Shown: positions 22,881 to 34,867, numbered from the stretch's first letter. The stretch is 64,000 nt of DNA from Siphonodentalium dalli (GCA_032622095.1 CP136063.1:270437426-270501425), one strand, 5' to 3'. Numbers and translations are program-made. Notes: generated from the sequence alone by a model not told the origin.

Positions 22881-25800
22881 TTTAGTCCATCGTCACCGCA
22901 CACAAGCGCATGTGATACATCATTTTGAGGATTATTATACTGCGCACCAGATAGGTTCCGGTGTGAAATATACAAATGATGCAAAAGATTATTTTGGGAG
23001 GTTTAAGAGCCAAAATTCATCAAAAATCATTGTTTTTTTTTTAATTCGACAAAATAAGACATAAAATTAGAGAAACGCGATTTTTTTTATCTAACAATAT
23101 TGTTATCTAAATACATCTAGATATGATAGTGTCAGATTTCGTTGATTGATAGCAAGATTACAGAGATTTATCGTAAAAATAGACAAAAGAGCGCATGATT
23201 TCATTTTTGTTACCTCTCTTAATGGGCGATAAATCAATATTATGATGACCTGGGATCACTTATATGGCATAGAACACTGCGGATATTTATATATACCACA
23301 TACGTAAATAGGCCCTAATATGTCACTATCTATAACAAGTGTAAGCAAACGTCACTGTTTTGGGGAAATTCTGCGGGACTGAATAAAAAAGTACAGGAAC
23401 TCGGGATATATTTGTGCTAAGATCTAGCAGTCTATATACTTATACATACAAAGTGTTCCAATGCCATGATTTTGTTGATAGATGTAAAAAATTCTTATAT
23501 TTATGGGGGAAATGGACAAAAAAACAGTTCATTTTCAATTGTTTTGCCCCTCTGTATGGACAATTACTCAATATTGCTTTGATGAGGATCTCGTATATAT
23601 ATAATCTAGAAAATTGTGAAAATATATACCGCATATGATCATAGGCTAAAGATGTCACCATTTGTCATATGTGTTTTGTTGTGGAATATTGTGTCACACC
23701 TCACCCCAAAATTAAGAACAAAAGTCAGTTTTTATAAAATTCGGCATGACGTAATACAAAAACAAAAGAACTTCGGTTATTTTGTGCTATGATAGAGCGG
23801 TCTGCTTGCTTAGAGATACACATTATGATAACGCCGTGATATAATTGATAGATGGCAAGAGTTCTGAGTTTTATGGTTCTAGGCCATCGTACATTTAAAA
23901 CGTGATGTTTTGCCCCACTACATGGTTGACGAGACATTTGTTGTGGTATGTTTTTGAACTAAAATTGGTGTTTCAACCATAAAGATGGCAGCCAAATCGG
24001 TACCATCAAATAAAACTATTGACAGTAGTTCACACACATGCACCATGCGGCTTTCTTGTTATTTGGAAAAAATATGACTGCCTGTAACTCACTAACGCCT
24101 TAGTTTAGATCTAGTTCCTTATCATTTTTAATGTTTGAAACATATGACATGACGTAATCCGGAGTTTGGATTAGCCTTCGACCAATTAGTTGAAACTAGA
24201 TGGGCAGGAGCCTTGGTTCACGAATTGATTAATATATTATGTGCGACAGTTCTATAAAACGGGGACACCTATAATATAATTAAATGTGGGGCTGTTGCGA
24301 AGATGGCGACTATATACAAGAATCCCTAATGTGATCCGTCATTATGTTGTTTCTGGAATAATTTAACAGAATTATCTTATTTGTTCGCAGAAACACACCA
24401 ATATCTGATACTAATATACAATGTTCAGAACAATTTTCTGAGTAAAATGATTCTGTGTATCCGGAATTTTAGAGGATTTAATCTTAGAAACCTTATGATA
24501 AACTGATTAGGATTCCGGTCATTTCTCTAAGGAAATAAGTGAAAACAGTAATACTATAAATTCGTTGTTGGGCCATAATACGACTTTTGTATATTCACAT
24601 TCATATTAAGCGAAATCACTACTTTACTACAAAACTACCATACCTGCAACATTGGCGCCAATATTTTGGAAGTTGGCTAGTTGGGTGGTTTGTATGGGAT
24701 AGAAGTCAATCCACTGACAGTATGATTGATGAAGTGAAGCCCTCATATCGAACTATTATTGGTTCATCTTGAATCACTCATCGCCGATAAGCACCTAGCA
24801 AACATACCCTCATACAATAATCAGACGGTCGTGATTTTGCACGGATAACAATCCGCGTTTGTAAGACATGTGTTTGCTTATCTGGCTTGTTTGACATAAA
24901 CTATGAAAATAAACGTTGTTCGAGACAACAAACTGTTATCTAAGTGGAGCTGAATTAAGGCCAAGTTAATTGTAAGGTTTCTGAAATTTAATTATATAAA
25001 ATGACTGATGCACGGAGCCGTTTTATCCAGACAATAATTGCTATCAAAATTGGATATGACTATCAGATACCAGTGTGTTTCTGCGAACAAAATGGATAGT
25101 TTAGCTAAATTGACGCAGCAACCGCATACTTTGAGGGATCACATTGGGGATTATTGTATACCATCTTCGCAGCAGACCAAGATTCAGTTGGATGATAGCA
25201 TTCCCATTTTTATGGTCGTCCTTCCCTATCGTTTCAAATGTATAGGTAGAATGCAAAACGAGACATCGGCATACATAACGTCATATTTTTCCAAAAAATG
25301 ATAATCAACGAAACGATTGTGTTAGTGAGTCAGTCACAGATAGTCATGTTTTCCAAATAACAAGAAAGCCGCGGGGGATGTGTGAACTATACTACCAATG
25401 GTTCTATTTTCTGGTACTGCTTTAGTGGCCATCTTTAATTGAAACACCAATTTTAGTTCAAAAATATACCACTGTGCCAATGCCATAGTAATAGATATGC
25501 TAAGATTTCATTTTGTTTTAAATCACACTCAAACGTAAAATGTCTATTCGGCAATTGGGTTGTATTTAGTTCGATGCATTGCCATGCATGACTACCATAA
25601 GTTATCAGTCGCGGTGTTGACTCGTATATAGTCGTCGATTCTGCAAAAAGGTTTTTGGACCATACAATAACAATTACGATTACAAGAAAATACTCGTAAT
25701 GCTTAGTTCAGTATGCGAAAGGTGTTCATTATCCGTATTCATATTTTACTGCATGTTCTATCAATTTACACATAATAACCATCACTATATATGTTACGAA

Positions 25801-26340
25801 TGGTGTCTATTTTCAGAATAGATCTCAGAAATATTGGCATCTACCAACGAAATCATGGCGTAATGCTATATATATCTTAGGACGAATATATTCCGCTATA
25901 TTATGATTTTGTATTTCGTCCTGCAGAATTTCTATCAGTTTCCTAGATTATATGCAAGATCGGAGGTCAAAGCAATATTGACCTATCGCCCATTAAGAGA
26001 GGCAAACAAATGGAAAAATTGCGCTTTTTTGTTTTTCTTTACCATAAATCTCAGAAAATCTGGCTAACTTTCAATAAATCGAGACAATATGATATTATAT
26101 ATCTAGAAGTATGTACACTACAATATCTTGGCACAAAAAACGTGTTTCTCTACTTTTGTGTCTCATTTTGGCACAATTTCCAAAAAACGCCGATTTTTGC
26201 TGAATTTTGTCTCTTAAACCTCTCAAAATCTTCTTTCACATCGTTTATATATTTCACTCCTGCATGGTCTTGTCTGGTGCGCAATGTCATACCTTCAAAA
26301 TGATGTACCACAAGCCCGTGTGTGGTGCGGATGGACTAAA
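22881..26340. repeat. Large diverged inverted repeat, arms about 1.4-1.6 kb
   Basis: The left arm 22881-24515 pairs with the right arm 26340-24960 around a spacer of about 450 bp. Matched blocks in order from the outside: tttagtccatc/gatggactaaa; ACATCATTTTGA; GGTTTAAGAG-CAAAATTC; CTCTTAATGGGCGATA (23217-23232 versus 25986-26001). Then come TTTTTGAACTAAAATTGGTG (about 23954 versus 25447) and GTTCGCAGAAACACAC (24383 versus 25085). The arms differ by frequent substitutions and indels, so the structure is old. No transposase was seen, and the element type is unknown. Confidence 0.85.
23396..23945. repeat. Diverged tandem pair inside the left arm
   Basis: About 23396-23600 and 23752-23945 align (gaactcgg, ttttgtgctaagat/tttgtgctatgat, ttgttgatagatg/attgatagatg, ttttgcccc). 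The period is about 355 bp. The arms of the inverted repeat thus have an internal repeat structure. Confidence 0.45.
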
Positions 26341-26344
26341 ATAT

Positions 26345-27600
26345 TACTACCAGTGAGCTTTTTGAGTTCGTCTGCTCCACTAAAGTGCATCCTAATCGGG
26401 GATGCGCGTTCTGGAAGAATCCGATGAGTGGGCGAGTGTCCTCCCGTGGTTTGTTTGTTTCATTTGGCTCTCAAAAAAGAGCTGAACATGCAGAGATATT
26501 AGCAATATCGGACCTCACAGAAGATTATTTGTATCAGCTGAGCGCCTGTGGCACATATTGACTATATGTTACTTTTCTCTCTGCGGGTTTGGTTAATATA
26601 AATCTTATACTTTTCTACCTAGTGATCTCGATGATATTGACTATAACTTTATTCGCGGGGGCTGATAAACAACATGCACCCATTTGCGATATAAGATAGA
26701 AACGAATTCGAAGCATCGCCTCAGCCATATAACAGTCCTCCCTTAGATATATATAAGTGTTTGATCACAATAATAGTTTCTGTTAGGACATTTTTTGAAT
26801 TGACAGTCTCATTTTGAAAATGGTTATGAGTTTTGAAGTAAATCCACCCAGTATTGAAGTACCGCACGAGTTTTGAAGATCAATCACCGACGTTTAAACT
26901 GAATGTTACAGTTTTGAAGTGAAAAGCAAGCATAATAGCGTATTTTACTGAAGTCAAAGTGCAATACATTCTGATGTAACTCATGTATTTTACTTCCGAA
27001 AAACGGTTGGACATTTTGGTCTTTCACCCCTGTCCTGGCATTGTTTGTCTTTATAATCTAAGATCGCGAGTCAATATACACGTAATTCATTTTGCGTCAT
27101 TTGGTCTAAATCAAATATCCTTCCAACTAAAATGGCTGCAAAATAAAACTGAAAACAAGTCAAAAAAATTCCAACTTGTTTCACGTTAGTCGTGAACTTT
27201 CCAATTAAAAAAAATGTGACCAAACTTGGGAAGGCGGTGACTTATGATCAACGCCTCAATGGCGACTACTGATGGAAATTGCGTGGGGCTTTCACTCCAT
27301 TATTTTCCCATTGGATAATGGTAAATCTCAATGTGTAAAGGTCAGCCTAACTGTCCACTGTTATATGTCATTCCGTTATTGTCTCCCTCTCGCGCTTTTT
27401 CCATTTTGTCTATATATCTATCCCTCGTTCTGTTTCCCTTCCCACTTTTTTTCTCTTTCTGATTCGCTCTCAATCTATGCTTCTCTCGATTGCCTGCATC
27501 ATCTTGCTTTATCTCATCCAGCTTTCACTCTCCTATTTCGCTCTCCCGTCCTCTCTCGCTCTCTTATATCGGGCTATGACTGTCGGCTGAGGAATTACTA
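26345..27600 (+). other. Intron 4, non-coding with a CT-rich tract
   Basis: No exon or element identified. About 27380-27575 is a long pyrimidine-rich (CT) tract, which creates a spurious open frame. Confidence 0.4.
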
Positions 27601-27604
27601 GTAG

Positions 27605-28030
27605 TCCCTCCGCATCCCGCCACAGAGATTCCGCTTCCAGTCGTAGCCCCGTGCATGAGACTGATACTTCACCACCAGCTCCTGCGCGGTTTGAAGTACA
27701 GCTGGATTCACCATCACCTACAGTGCCGGACCTGGCACAAGTGGAGAAGTATCCACCCTTCTCTACACCGGAGACGCCAATTTACAGCGAGTAGGTGTCC
27801 CCGGAGGAAAGTCGTGGTCAGGCGGAAAGTACAAGAACCTACAAAGACGAGCAGCTGATCCGAGCAATGGAAGCGTCCCTGAAATGTGTACCCCCAGGAC
27901 CAACCTATGACAGCATAGCCGCCAACATAGAGACCGTTCGGGCTTTGACAGCCAACAACAACAGCAGTAACAACAACACCAAACCACTAAAAGAACCACC
28001 TGCAAAAAGGAGAATTTTTTTTGTAAAATG
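27605..28030 (+). pseudogene. Unidentified coding-like repeat fragment, Pro/Ser-rich (copy 1)
   Basis: The frame encodes Pro/Ser/Thr-rich sequence, then an in-frame TAG at about 27793. After it come VSPEESRGQ, a stretch with KDEQLIRAMEASLK and an Asn-rich segment (aacaacaacagcag), ending in basic residues (EPPAKRR). A block around 27765-27805 (ACCGGA...GGTGTCC) aligns with the minus-strand copy at 31390-31900. The family may be a retroelement ORF1 or a retrocopy. I do not recognise it. An (AT)n run follows at 28035-28061. Confidence 0.45.
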
Positions 28031-28322
28031 TGACATATATATATATATATATATATATATTTTATATCTGAATTAAAGGCATAAAACATGAGGGGTGAGG
28101 GAATAGACCTCTCAGTCTATTCGACCATCCCGGGGTTAGCCCCCCCCCAAGCACTACCTATGATACTTGTATCGTTACAACCCGCATTTGACACGGACGC
28201 TGAGTTGCGAATCCGATCTACGTCACGTTTGGACGGGCATCACAATAGTATCGCAATGGACCAGAAAGATTCGCGCTCGGTTTCGCTCGTCTTCACCAAC
28301 ATGATTTAGTTAAACAGCGCGG

Positions 28323-29062
28323 GAAGTTTATTTGGTAGTGATTTGCCACTTGCTAAATTTGCCAATTGGCAAAACAATATTTTCATTTGGCAAAGTTTTT
28401 GGAAGTCACTTTGCAATTCCTCAATAAAGTTGAAAAATATCGGTCAATCAATACCATTCATACTTTGGAATGATTGTTCGGGGTTATGACATTGTAAAAC
28501 ATAAACATAACGATGAAGGGGTGAAAAATGATCTAGACATATATTTTGTGTGTGATTATTTCTTCTTTTTCGCCTTCTTTTTTCTACGTTCTTCTGTTGT
28601 TGTTATTAGGGCGTCTGTAGCTATTGCAATATAATTATATTAGTGCTCTTGTATATGGTTTCAGAAAAGTTAACACCTCAGGATACAGTTAATCTGACAG
28701 CATAAGTACCGATGGTGGGGGGATTACCCGTATTTAGTGTGATGATGGTGCTTAGTTAACTAATCATCTTGTAATCTTCCCTTCGGACGAATAAACCCTT
28801 CTACCATTTTATTGTTCGGTGATTGGTTTATTATTGTATGATAAAGTGTGATAGAGATGCGAGTACAATTCATACTAACTGCTTTCCTATCGATATTAGG
28901 CGTCGTTCAAACCGCGAGTGTTGAAACGTAAGACTGAATCAAGTTTGCCGAAAATGATACTATCAGGGATATCAAATAATTTGGCAACTATTTGGCAAGA
29001 ATTTGGCAACTATTAAAACTATTTTCATTTGGCAAATTATTTGGCAAAACTAAATTTCGGTC
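28323..29062. mobile_element. Candidate 740-bp insertion flanked by the 8-bp direct repeat CAGCGCGG
   Basis: CAGCGCGG occurs at 28315-28322 and 29063-29070. The enclosed DNA has clusters of TTTGGCAA/TTGCCAAA words at both ends (28345-28410 and 28978-29050). An 8-bp duplication with subterminal motif clusters is the pattern of hAT-type non-autonomous elements. Clean terminal inverted repeats are not visible, so the assignment is tentative. The insert contains part of the repeat listed at 28500-28630. Confidence 0.4.
28500..28630 (-). repeat. 3'-terminal fragment of the same coding-like repeat (copy 2)
   Basis: On the minus strand it reads AACAACAACAGAAGAACG, then a Lys-codon-rich run (aaaaaagaaggcgaaaaagaag) and ATGTCTAGATCATTT. 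The 31355-31440 region has the same order of blocks. The orientation is opposite to copy 1. Confidence 0.5.
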
Positions 29063-29153
29063 CAGCGCGGACCCTTCCGAAGGCACACGATAGCTTCGTT
29101 ATATTACGACACACCCTATCGTTGATATGATTAACCAACATATCATATATGTA

Positions 29154-29230
29154 CTAGCAGAGTGACCCGGCCTTATCCTAGTTAAAGTGGTGATTCCCAT
29201 AAATTGTATATACCCAGTGGGGCGTCACAC
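29154..29230 (-). mobile_element. Helitron-like 3' terminus, inverted
   Basis: On the minus strand the sequence reads GCCGGGTCACTCTGCTAG followed by T. It resembles the 3' ends at 52379 (GTCGGGTCACCTGCTAG) and 53080. The rest of the element was not found, so only a fragment is claimed. The right limit is arbitrary. Confidence 0.4.
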
Positions 29231-29397
29231 AGCGTCATTCTTAAACATTGATTATAAGCAGTGGTTCAACTTTCCGAATGAATTCCATTTTTTATCGCGA
29301 TTAATTCGTCCCGAGTAAAGAAGTAAGCGTTTACAACTGCGTGAACTTCAGACGTCATATTTTGTTTTTAAATGGTATAATCGACGATACATTCATT

Positions 29398-29552
29398 TTC
29401 AGTAAACCTTAGATTCCTACATTTCTAAATTCACCAGAGATACATGTATCGCGTTCCTACTGCCATTAGTTTCTGAGTTTTTCAAATTAAAAAAAACGGA
29501 GCCAAAAGAATAACAATATACTTCCTTGTTTACATCATGGCAGTATCATACC
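29398..29552. repeat. Dispersed repeat, copy 2 (copy 1 at 2055-2202)
   Basis: Same orientation and block order as 2055-2202, with 'acaatatacttccttg' and 'ttacatcatgg' the best-kept words. Confidence 0.5.
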
Positions 29553-29559
29553 ATGACAT

Positions 29560-30203
29560 CTGTTTATCATTTCTGAATGGCCGCTAATGGAACCGTAATG
29601 CCAACATGCCAAAATTCATGTTATTACTGTTATTACTACGACCAACATGTCCATGTCTAATTCATGTCATATGTTACTGAAACGTTTGTCAAATATTCCA
29701 TCAAATCAATTTTATCAATTGTTGTTTACAGACGAAAAATTGAAGTTCGATCCAGACGCCGGATCGACCTACCTTTTGAGGAGATAATTTTAACTCGTCC
29801 GTGACTCCGTTAAAGTGACGGGCGGTGAGACGAAATTTTATTGTCTGCCCTCATTTTTAATCACAGGCCGTTATAACATTTCATTGTATCAGTAAAACTA
29901 TGTTAATACTCCAGTGAACGTCCTGTACAGTGGTAATGCGATTAATATCTGAACATTACCTTCCACTGAATACGAAACCTCATGTACTTATATTATCTGT
30001 TCGCCAGGCTGTTGTCTGCTCAGTTTAACTCCTGTCCAAAATGAGTAAAAGACCATTCCCATATACACTTTTATAACTGGGTTGGGAATCATTATAGTAA
30101 AGAAATGGTACTAGGTCTAACATTGACACTTAAAGTGTAATATATCTTAAAATGAACGACATGTCTTTGGTCCACAGCATTACTATAATTCAGCTTATTT
30201 TAG
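29560..30203 (+). other. Intron 4, end
   Basis: Non-coding, ending in the acceptor CAGCTTATTTTAG. No repeat recognised. Confidence 0.4.
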
Positions 30204-30303
30204 GTAGTCGTTGGCTTCTCAAGGACACAACTAAAAGACAGAACAAGACGAGCCTTCACGTATGCCCACCGGGGAATTGGCATCCTGTCACAGATAGTTG
30301 CAG
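30204..30303 (+). CDS. FRRS1-like: FRRS1-like exon: fourth haem histidine
   Basis: 100 nt, entering in phase 0 and leaving with one base, flanked by CTTATTTTAG and GTATGA. It encodes VVVGFSRTQLKDRTRRAFTY and AHRGIGILSQIVA. After ...CISN this fits the family's loop (short hydrophobic end, F-x-R, a basic stretch, then aromatic-x-H). The His of AHR is the fourth expected haem ligand. The intron before it, from 16437, is about 13.8 kb. Confidence 0.9.
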
Positions 30304-30857
30304 GTATGATGTTAGAGTCTATCAGAACCTCCATTCCTGGAATCCGCCTTAAACTGCCATAGGTAATATGGAATATGGAGCCATTTGGAAAACAATTAAA
30401 GGAATTCACAACACATGTGATATAGGCATGACATATAGGAGGAACACATCGTGGTTCAATTTCAACAGACAGTGTCGATGGCATTCGTCACTCTACATTG
30501 AATTGTAGTTTAATGGCTTTTCTACGAACTTATACCGACTCGGGAAGCATAACATTTGAAGGAAATATATGATTGAAAATGATTCAATTGTAAAATGTCG
30601 CTGGAGTCGGGATCCGATTATGCACTTGGAATCTGACGTACGGTATAGAGATATCCGAAGATACTCGAAAATTAAACAAAAATTAAAAAAACATTAAGTT
30701 TCTTTTAACCCTTTGCCCAACAAACCGGCCAAAACCGGCCAAATAAAGCTTCAACAGCCTAAAATATCTTCGGTCTGTCTCAATAGAACCATTCAAATAT
30801 GGATATCATTGGAACCGGCTCATTGACCACATTGTGATGGTTACAGTTATGCCCTGT

Positions 30858-30926
30858 GCCAATGCATTCTCTAATATATGCGAGTCGACCATAGGTCGCC
30901 TCGCATATATAAGAGAATGCATTGGC
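30858..30926. repeat. 69-bp near-perfect palindrome, left
   Basis: GCCAATGCATTCTCT...AGAGAATGCATTGGC. The arms are complementary almost through the centre (GCGAG-TCGACC / GGTCGC-CTCGC), so it can form a long hairpin or cruciform. Confidence 0.95.
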
Positions 30927-31003
30927 CAAAAAAAAATCTTTTTTTAACACTTTTTACCATTTGTTCTTACATTCTAACAATTTTATAATTTGTAATGTGT
31001 TAA

Positions 31004-31072
31004 GCCAATGCATTCTCTTATATATGCGAGGCGACCTATGGTAGACTCGCATATATAAGAGAATGCATTGGC
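31004..31072. repeat. 69-bp near-perfect palindrome, right
   Basis: Same sequence as the left palindrome when read on the other strand, with about three changes, 77 bp away. The pair also forms a larger inverted repeat. Confidence 0.95.
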
Positions 31073-31354
31073 ACAATGCCATTCTGTTGGGTAAAGGGTT
31101 AAGGAGCGTTTTGTGTTAAAAGAAATGACTAAATAACGGAGATATTCAGAACTGAATATTTTTGTTTAAATTAAAGAGCGTTTTATCTTTGAAGAGTGGT
31201 TTTAAAGAATGACCAAAAACATCGCCAAACCTTTATTATGGATTCGGGGGTAGGCCCCGCGAGGTTTTGGGAGGATTATCCACTCCCCTACAACCCAATT
31301 TGAAATTTTTGGAGGGTCTGTGACATGGTTTCACAGTGCAAATGAGATAATGTA

Positions 31355-31900
31355 GTGGTAAACAAATGATCTAGACATGTTTTTTTTATTTCCTCTTCTT
31401 TTTCAGTCTTTTCTTTGGTCTTTCTGTTCGTGATGTTTTTGTTGTTTGGTGTCGCTAGGCGCTTGTTGCTGTTGTCGTTGTTGCTTTTATTGTTGATGTG
31501 CTTCGTAATCTGCGCTCATATTTTTGTCAGCTATCTCCACCAGCACACCACTGATGATAGCTCGGATTTCAGCAGCAGAATGGGTGGATCCACTGCTGGT
31601 GTTGTCGTTTGTGGCGATGGAGGACACCGGCTCGTGATGGTATTCCGGTGTTTGTGATGGTAAGGTGTCCATCTCCACATCTCGGTCGGCGGCAGGGGTG
31701 GCTGGTGTGACGTCAGTCGCCCCTGGTCCGCTGACTTGTGGCGCTGCAATGGCTATAGCTGTTGGTCTTGCTCTGCGGCTAAGTGCGAAGGAGCTGGGCG
31801 TCTCTCGTCTCTGTTTTCACCTGGCCCTCGTGTCGGTGTCCCCTTTCCTTCGAGAGGGGATCTTTTCTACCTCCTCTCGCAGGTCTCACCGGCCCTGATA
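31355..31900 (-). pseudogene. Unidentified coding-like repeat fragment (copy 3)
   Basis: The minus-strand frame through about 31830-31487 encodes an Ala/Pro/Thr-rich stretch, then VEMDTLPSQTPEYHHEPVSS and AEIRAIISGVLVEIADKNMS, ending at a stop at 31487. A CAACAACGACAAC tract and a Lys-codon-rich run follow, as in copies 1 and 2. The repeated architecture (Pro/Thr-rich, acidic middle, Asn/Lys tail) suggests an interspersed element. I do not recognise the protein. Confidence 0.45.
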
Positions 31901-32657
31901 GGTCGATGATGAACTTAAGCAACCGGATTACGACTAACAGAGGGACCCGGTAAGAACCGGGTTGGTGTGACCCGGTATGTAATACACAGCTGAACGTGGC
32001 TTCCTGACCGATATATATTCCATGCCAGACAGGGATCCACGTTGAGTGAGATCAGCACTGACTGACCATTGAAATAACGTTCCACGTTTGAACTATGATC
32101 TGACCATCAGTATACTTAAACATAATACGGGCGATGCACACCATGCATTTTCAAGCATAAACGCAGGACAACACTTGGTCAAATGTCTCATATTTATTTA
32201 TCAGTATCATTGTTCAGTGTTTCCGGAGTCAGAAACTAACCCAAAACATGATATGCGTTCTATCGATTAAACGATATAGACCAATCGAATGACACCAATA
32301 ATCTATAATTTACATTGAACATGACACACTTGGTTCATGTACATAAGCATCATGAAGATGACAGTGAGTTTCGATGAAATAGTTGATTAAACTGTTATGG
32401 AACGGTATTGATGCCCCCCTAATTGTTACAGCGTAACCTTAGAAAGAGATAAGATGCAGCATTATCTTGCTTGTGACAACGATACCACAATGGCTCATTT
32501 TGGAGATCACATGTTAACGTATATAGCAGACAGACAGACAAACGGACATACATCCGCAAATTTTGATGTATATGTATTGGTCATATTTTGACTGTGCTAT
32601 GGAAACCTAAAACGATAGCCGACGGCAATAAAACAGTTATATATCTTTGTATTTCAG

Positions 32658-32810
32658 TTGTCACCATATTGCTGGGTTTACAAATGCCACATATTCAAGC
32701 ACCTGTGGCGGCAAGTGTGATCATCGGGGTGTATGTCCTGTACTTCGTGGCATTCGTGATCCTGCATAAACTGATACCAAAGATTTTAGATAACTACTTC
32801 AGTACAGCTG
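32658..32810 (+). CDS. FRRS1-like: FRRS1-like exon: last core helix and start of tail
   Basis: 153 nt, entering with two bases that complete a Val codon and leaving with one, between TGTATTTCAG and GTGAGT. It encodes VVTILLGLQMPHIQAPVAAS and then a strong hydrophobic segment (VIIGVYVLYFVAFVILH) and a basic end. The first part continues the helix of the previous exon (the TI-x-LG motif of FRRS1-like proteins). The second is the final transmembrane helix. Confidence 0.9.
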
Positions 32811-34668
32811 GTGAGTGTCACAATTTGTAATGCAAGGAGTCTGTCCTTCAGTCACAACAACAACAACACCACCACCACCACCACCACCACTATTATTCAA
32901 TTATTTATAGAATTACTGCTGTCCCTCCAAATGACATAAACGAATAGAACACCATGTAAGATAGTGAACTTAGGCGCGTGGGTTTCCATCATATACTCTA
33001 TAAACTCCATTTGGACCCCGCGTTTGGATTTAACAACTGCATGGTACCTGAAACTGTCTAAGTTTTGGATATTTTAACCTCAGGTCCTGTTGGAAATATT
33101 TGCAGCTAATGGTTGTTTCCACATGACAGGCCATATATTGGACATTCCTTTCCATGAGTTACTGCCATGTATTGTCGCCCATTGTGGTTGCGCGCGTCCG
33201 TCAACAATTGTGTTAGCGCACAACACATGCCACGTCCCTCAACCGATAGTCTCCAAACTGCATATGGATATTCAATGTGACCTCTACATATCTATTTTTC
33301 ATCAAACTCACTAAATATCATGGCCGGCAACAGTCATTTTGGATTTCAGATTTAAATTCGTCGACACAGCCTGCAGCCCACATTATTTGGAGAATTGTTT
33401 TGAAACTTTACACACGCTACGAACAATTGGTGCACTGAGAAAAAAAAGTTGGTCAATATGACTAACTTGTGTTAGTCAACAGCTTGTCATGGAGATGACT
33501 AACTTAAGTTAGTCAAAATGACTACCTGGAAAAGGTAATCATCATGACTAGGTTATTGAGTCATATTGACTAATATTGCATGAGTCACAATGACTACTAT
33601 GATTTGAGTCATAATGACTAATTCTATTTGAGTCATAATGACTTATTATATTTGAGTCAAAATGACTAAAGTAAGTTTAGTCAGCATGACTAGAACTGAG
33701 TATGGATATTCCCGGCCTGTTCCCTGCACGTGGAGTAAAATGTGTCTGAATGTCTAAATGTCTAATTATCCGAGATAAATGGAGTCACTCTAAACTGTTT
33801 TATTGTTATCTCTCAACCAATACGTAAACAAAATTAACTCTGATTTCTTTTGCAAGACACCAAATAATTATTTACTGTATACTGAGAATATTCAAAATAA
33901 ACATACATGTACATATACATGTATACAGATATTCAAACAAACAGATTCAAATTGTCAATAAATTTAGAGTTCCCTCTCTTACAACAGTGAGCACTGTGCC
34001 AGGAAGAGTGATCGGTCTATTGTAGCCCGATCAGGCTATTGTAGTTAATCTGTGGTTCGTTCGGACGTTTCTTTATACCATCATAAATATCGCATAAATT
34101 GTATGCAAATGTTGTAGTTCCTACTATATGTACACTGCATTATGTGAACAAATCCAAATTCTGTTCGAGAACCTGTTGTAAAGTATGTAAATAGCATGCG
34201 ATAAGCAAAATACTCAATGCAAAATATTGTTATAGCGCTCATTAGTCCTCGCCACAAGATTTTGGTGTTGAATGGGTCACCGGAATCACTCTCCCCAAAA
34301 AAATGCCACATTGTTGAGAGTTTTGCTTCTCATACACTTTTCTGTGTCGGTATACATATATGAACAAACAAACAAACAAACCTCACACAAAGAGAGTTTA
34401 ATGTATTTAATATATGATCAATTTTGGTACAGCCATAGTGAATAAATTATTCTCGATTCGCAGCTATGCATCATCGAGTCAATGTCATTGCCTGATCACC
34501 AGAGCCATATAATGTAGATTTTCGTGAAATATGGTTTCCAATTATGGAAGAGGTTATTTCCTAGCAAAGCAGAAATCCGAATCGTTCTGAATGATAGCCA
34601 CACATGTTTTGATAAGAACATGATGCATCTGGACATTGGATTAGTCTACATGTTCATGTACCTGTATA

Positions 34669-34867
34669 CAGTAATGCCCAAAGTAATTGACCACTTAACC
34701 ACAGCAGAAATATGGGTGACTTTTCAGGATTTAGTTGGAAATATAACCTGTTGCCATTTATCAGAAAGCTCTCAATGAATGGCAACAAGCCATATTTCCG
34801 ACTAAATCCTGAAAAATTACCCATAATTCTGCTGTGGTTAAGTGGTCAATTACTTTGGGCATTACTG
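34669..34867. mobile_element. Tc1/mariner-like fold-back MITE, 199 bp
   Basis: TA stands on both sides. The ends are CAGTAATGCCCAAAGTAATT and its complement. The two arms of about 90 bp are almost fully complementary around a loop of about 19 bp. CAGT-type ends with a TA target duplication point to the Tc1/mariner group. Confidence 0.85.

Larger units (their letters stand above)
30709..31098. mobile_element. piggyBac-like MITE with TTAA target duplication and two internal palindromes
   Basis: TTAA stands at 30705-30708 and 31099-31102. Just inside are 14-bp inverted ends CCCTTTGCCCAACA and TGTTGGGTAAAGGG, with one mismatch. TTAA duplication and CCC... ends are features of the piggyBac superfamily. 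At 390 bp and without coding sequence it can only be mobilised in trans. Two 69-bp palindromes lie inside and are inverted copies of each other. Confidence 0.85.
30304..32657 (+). other. Intron 5
   Basis: GTATGA donor, TGTATTTCAG acceptor. It contains the piggyBac-like MITE (30709-31098) and the minus-strand coding-like repeat (31355-31900). The stretch 31905-32657 is otherwise unremarkable. Confidence 0.7.

Noticed and set aside
27272-27601. 109-codon ORF rich in Ser, Phe and Leu
   Set aside because: It reads through a CT-rich low-complexity tract and has no domain or splice context.
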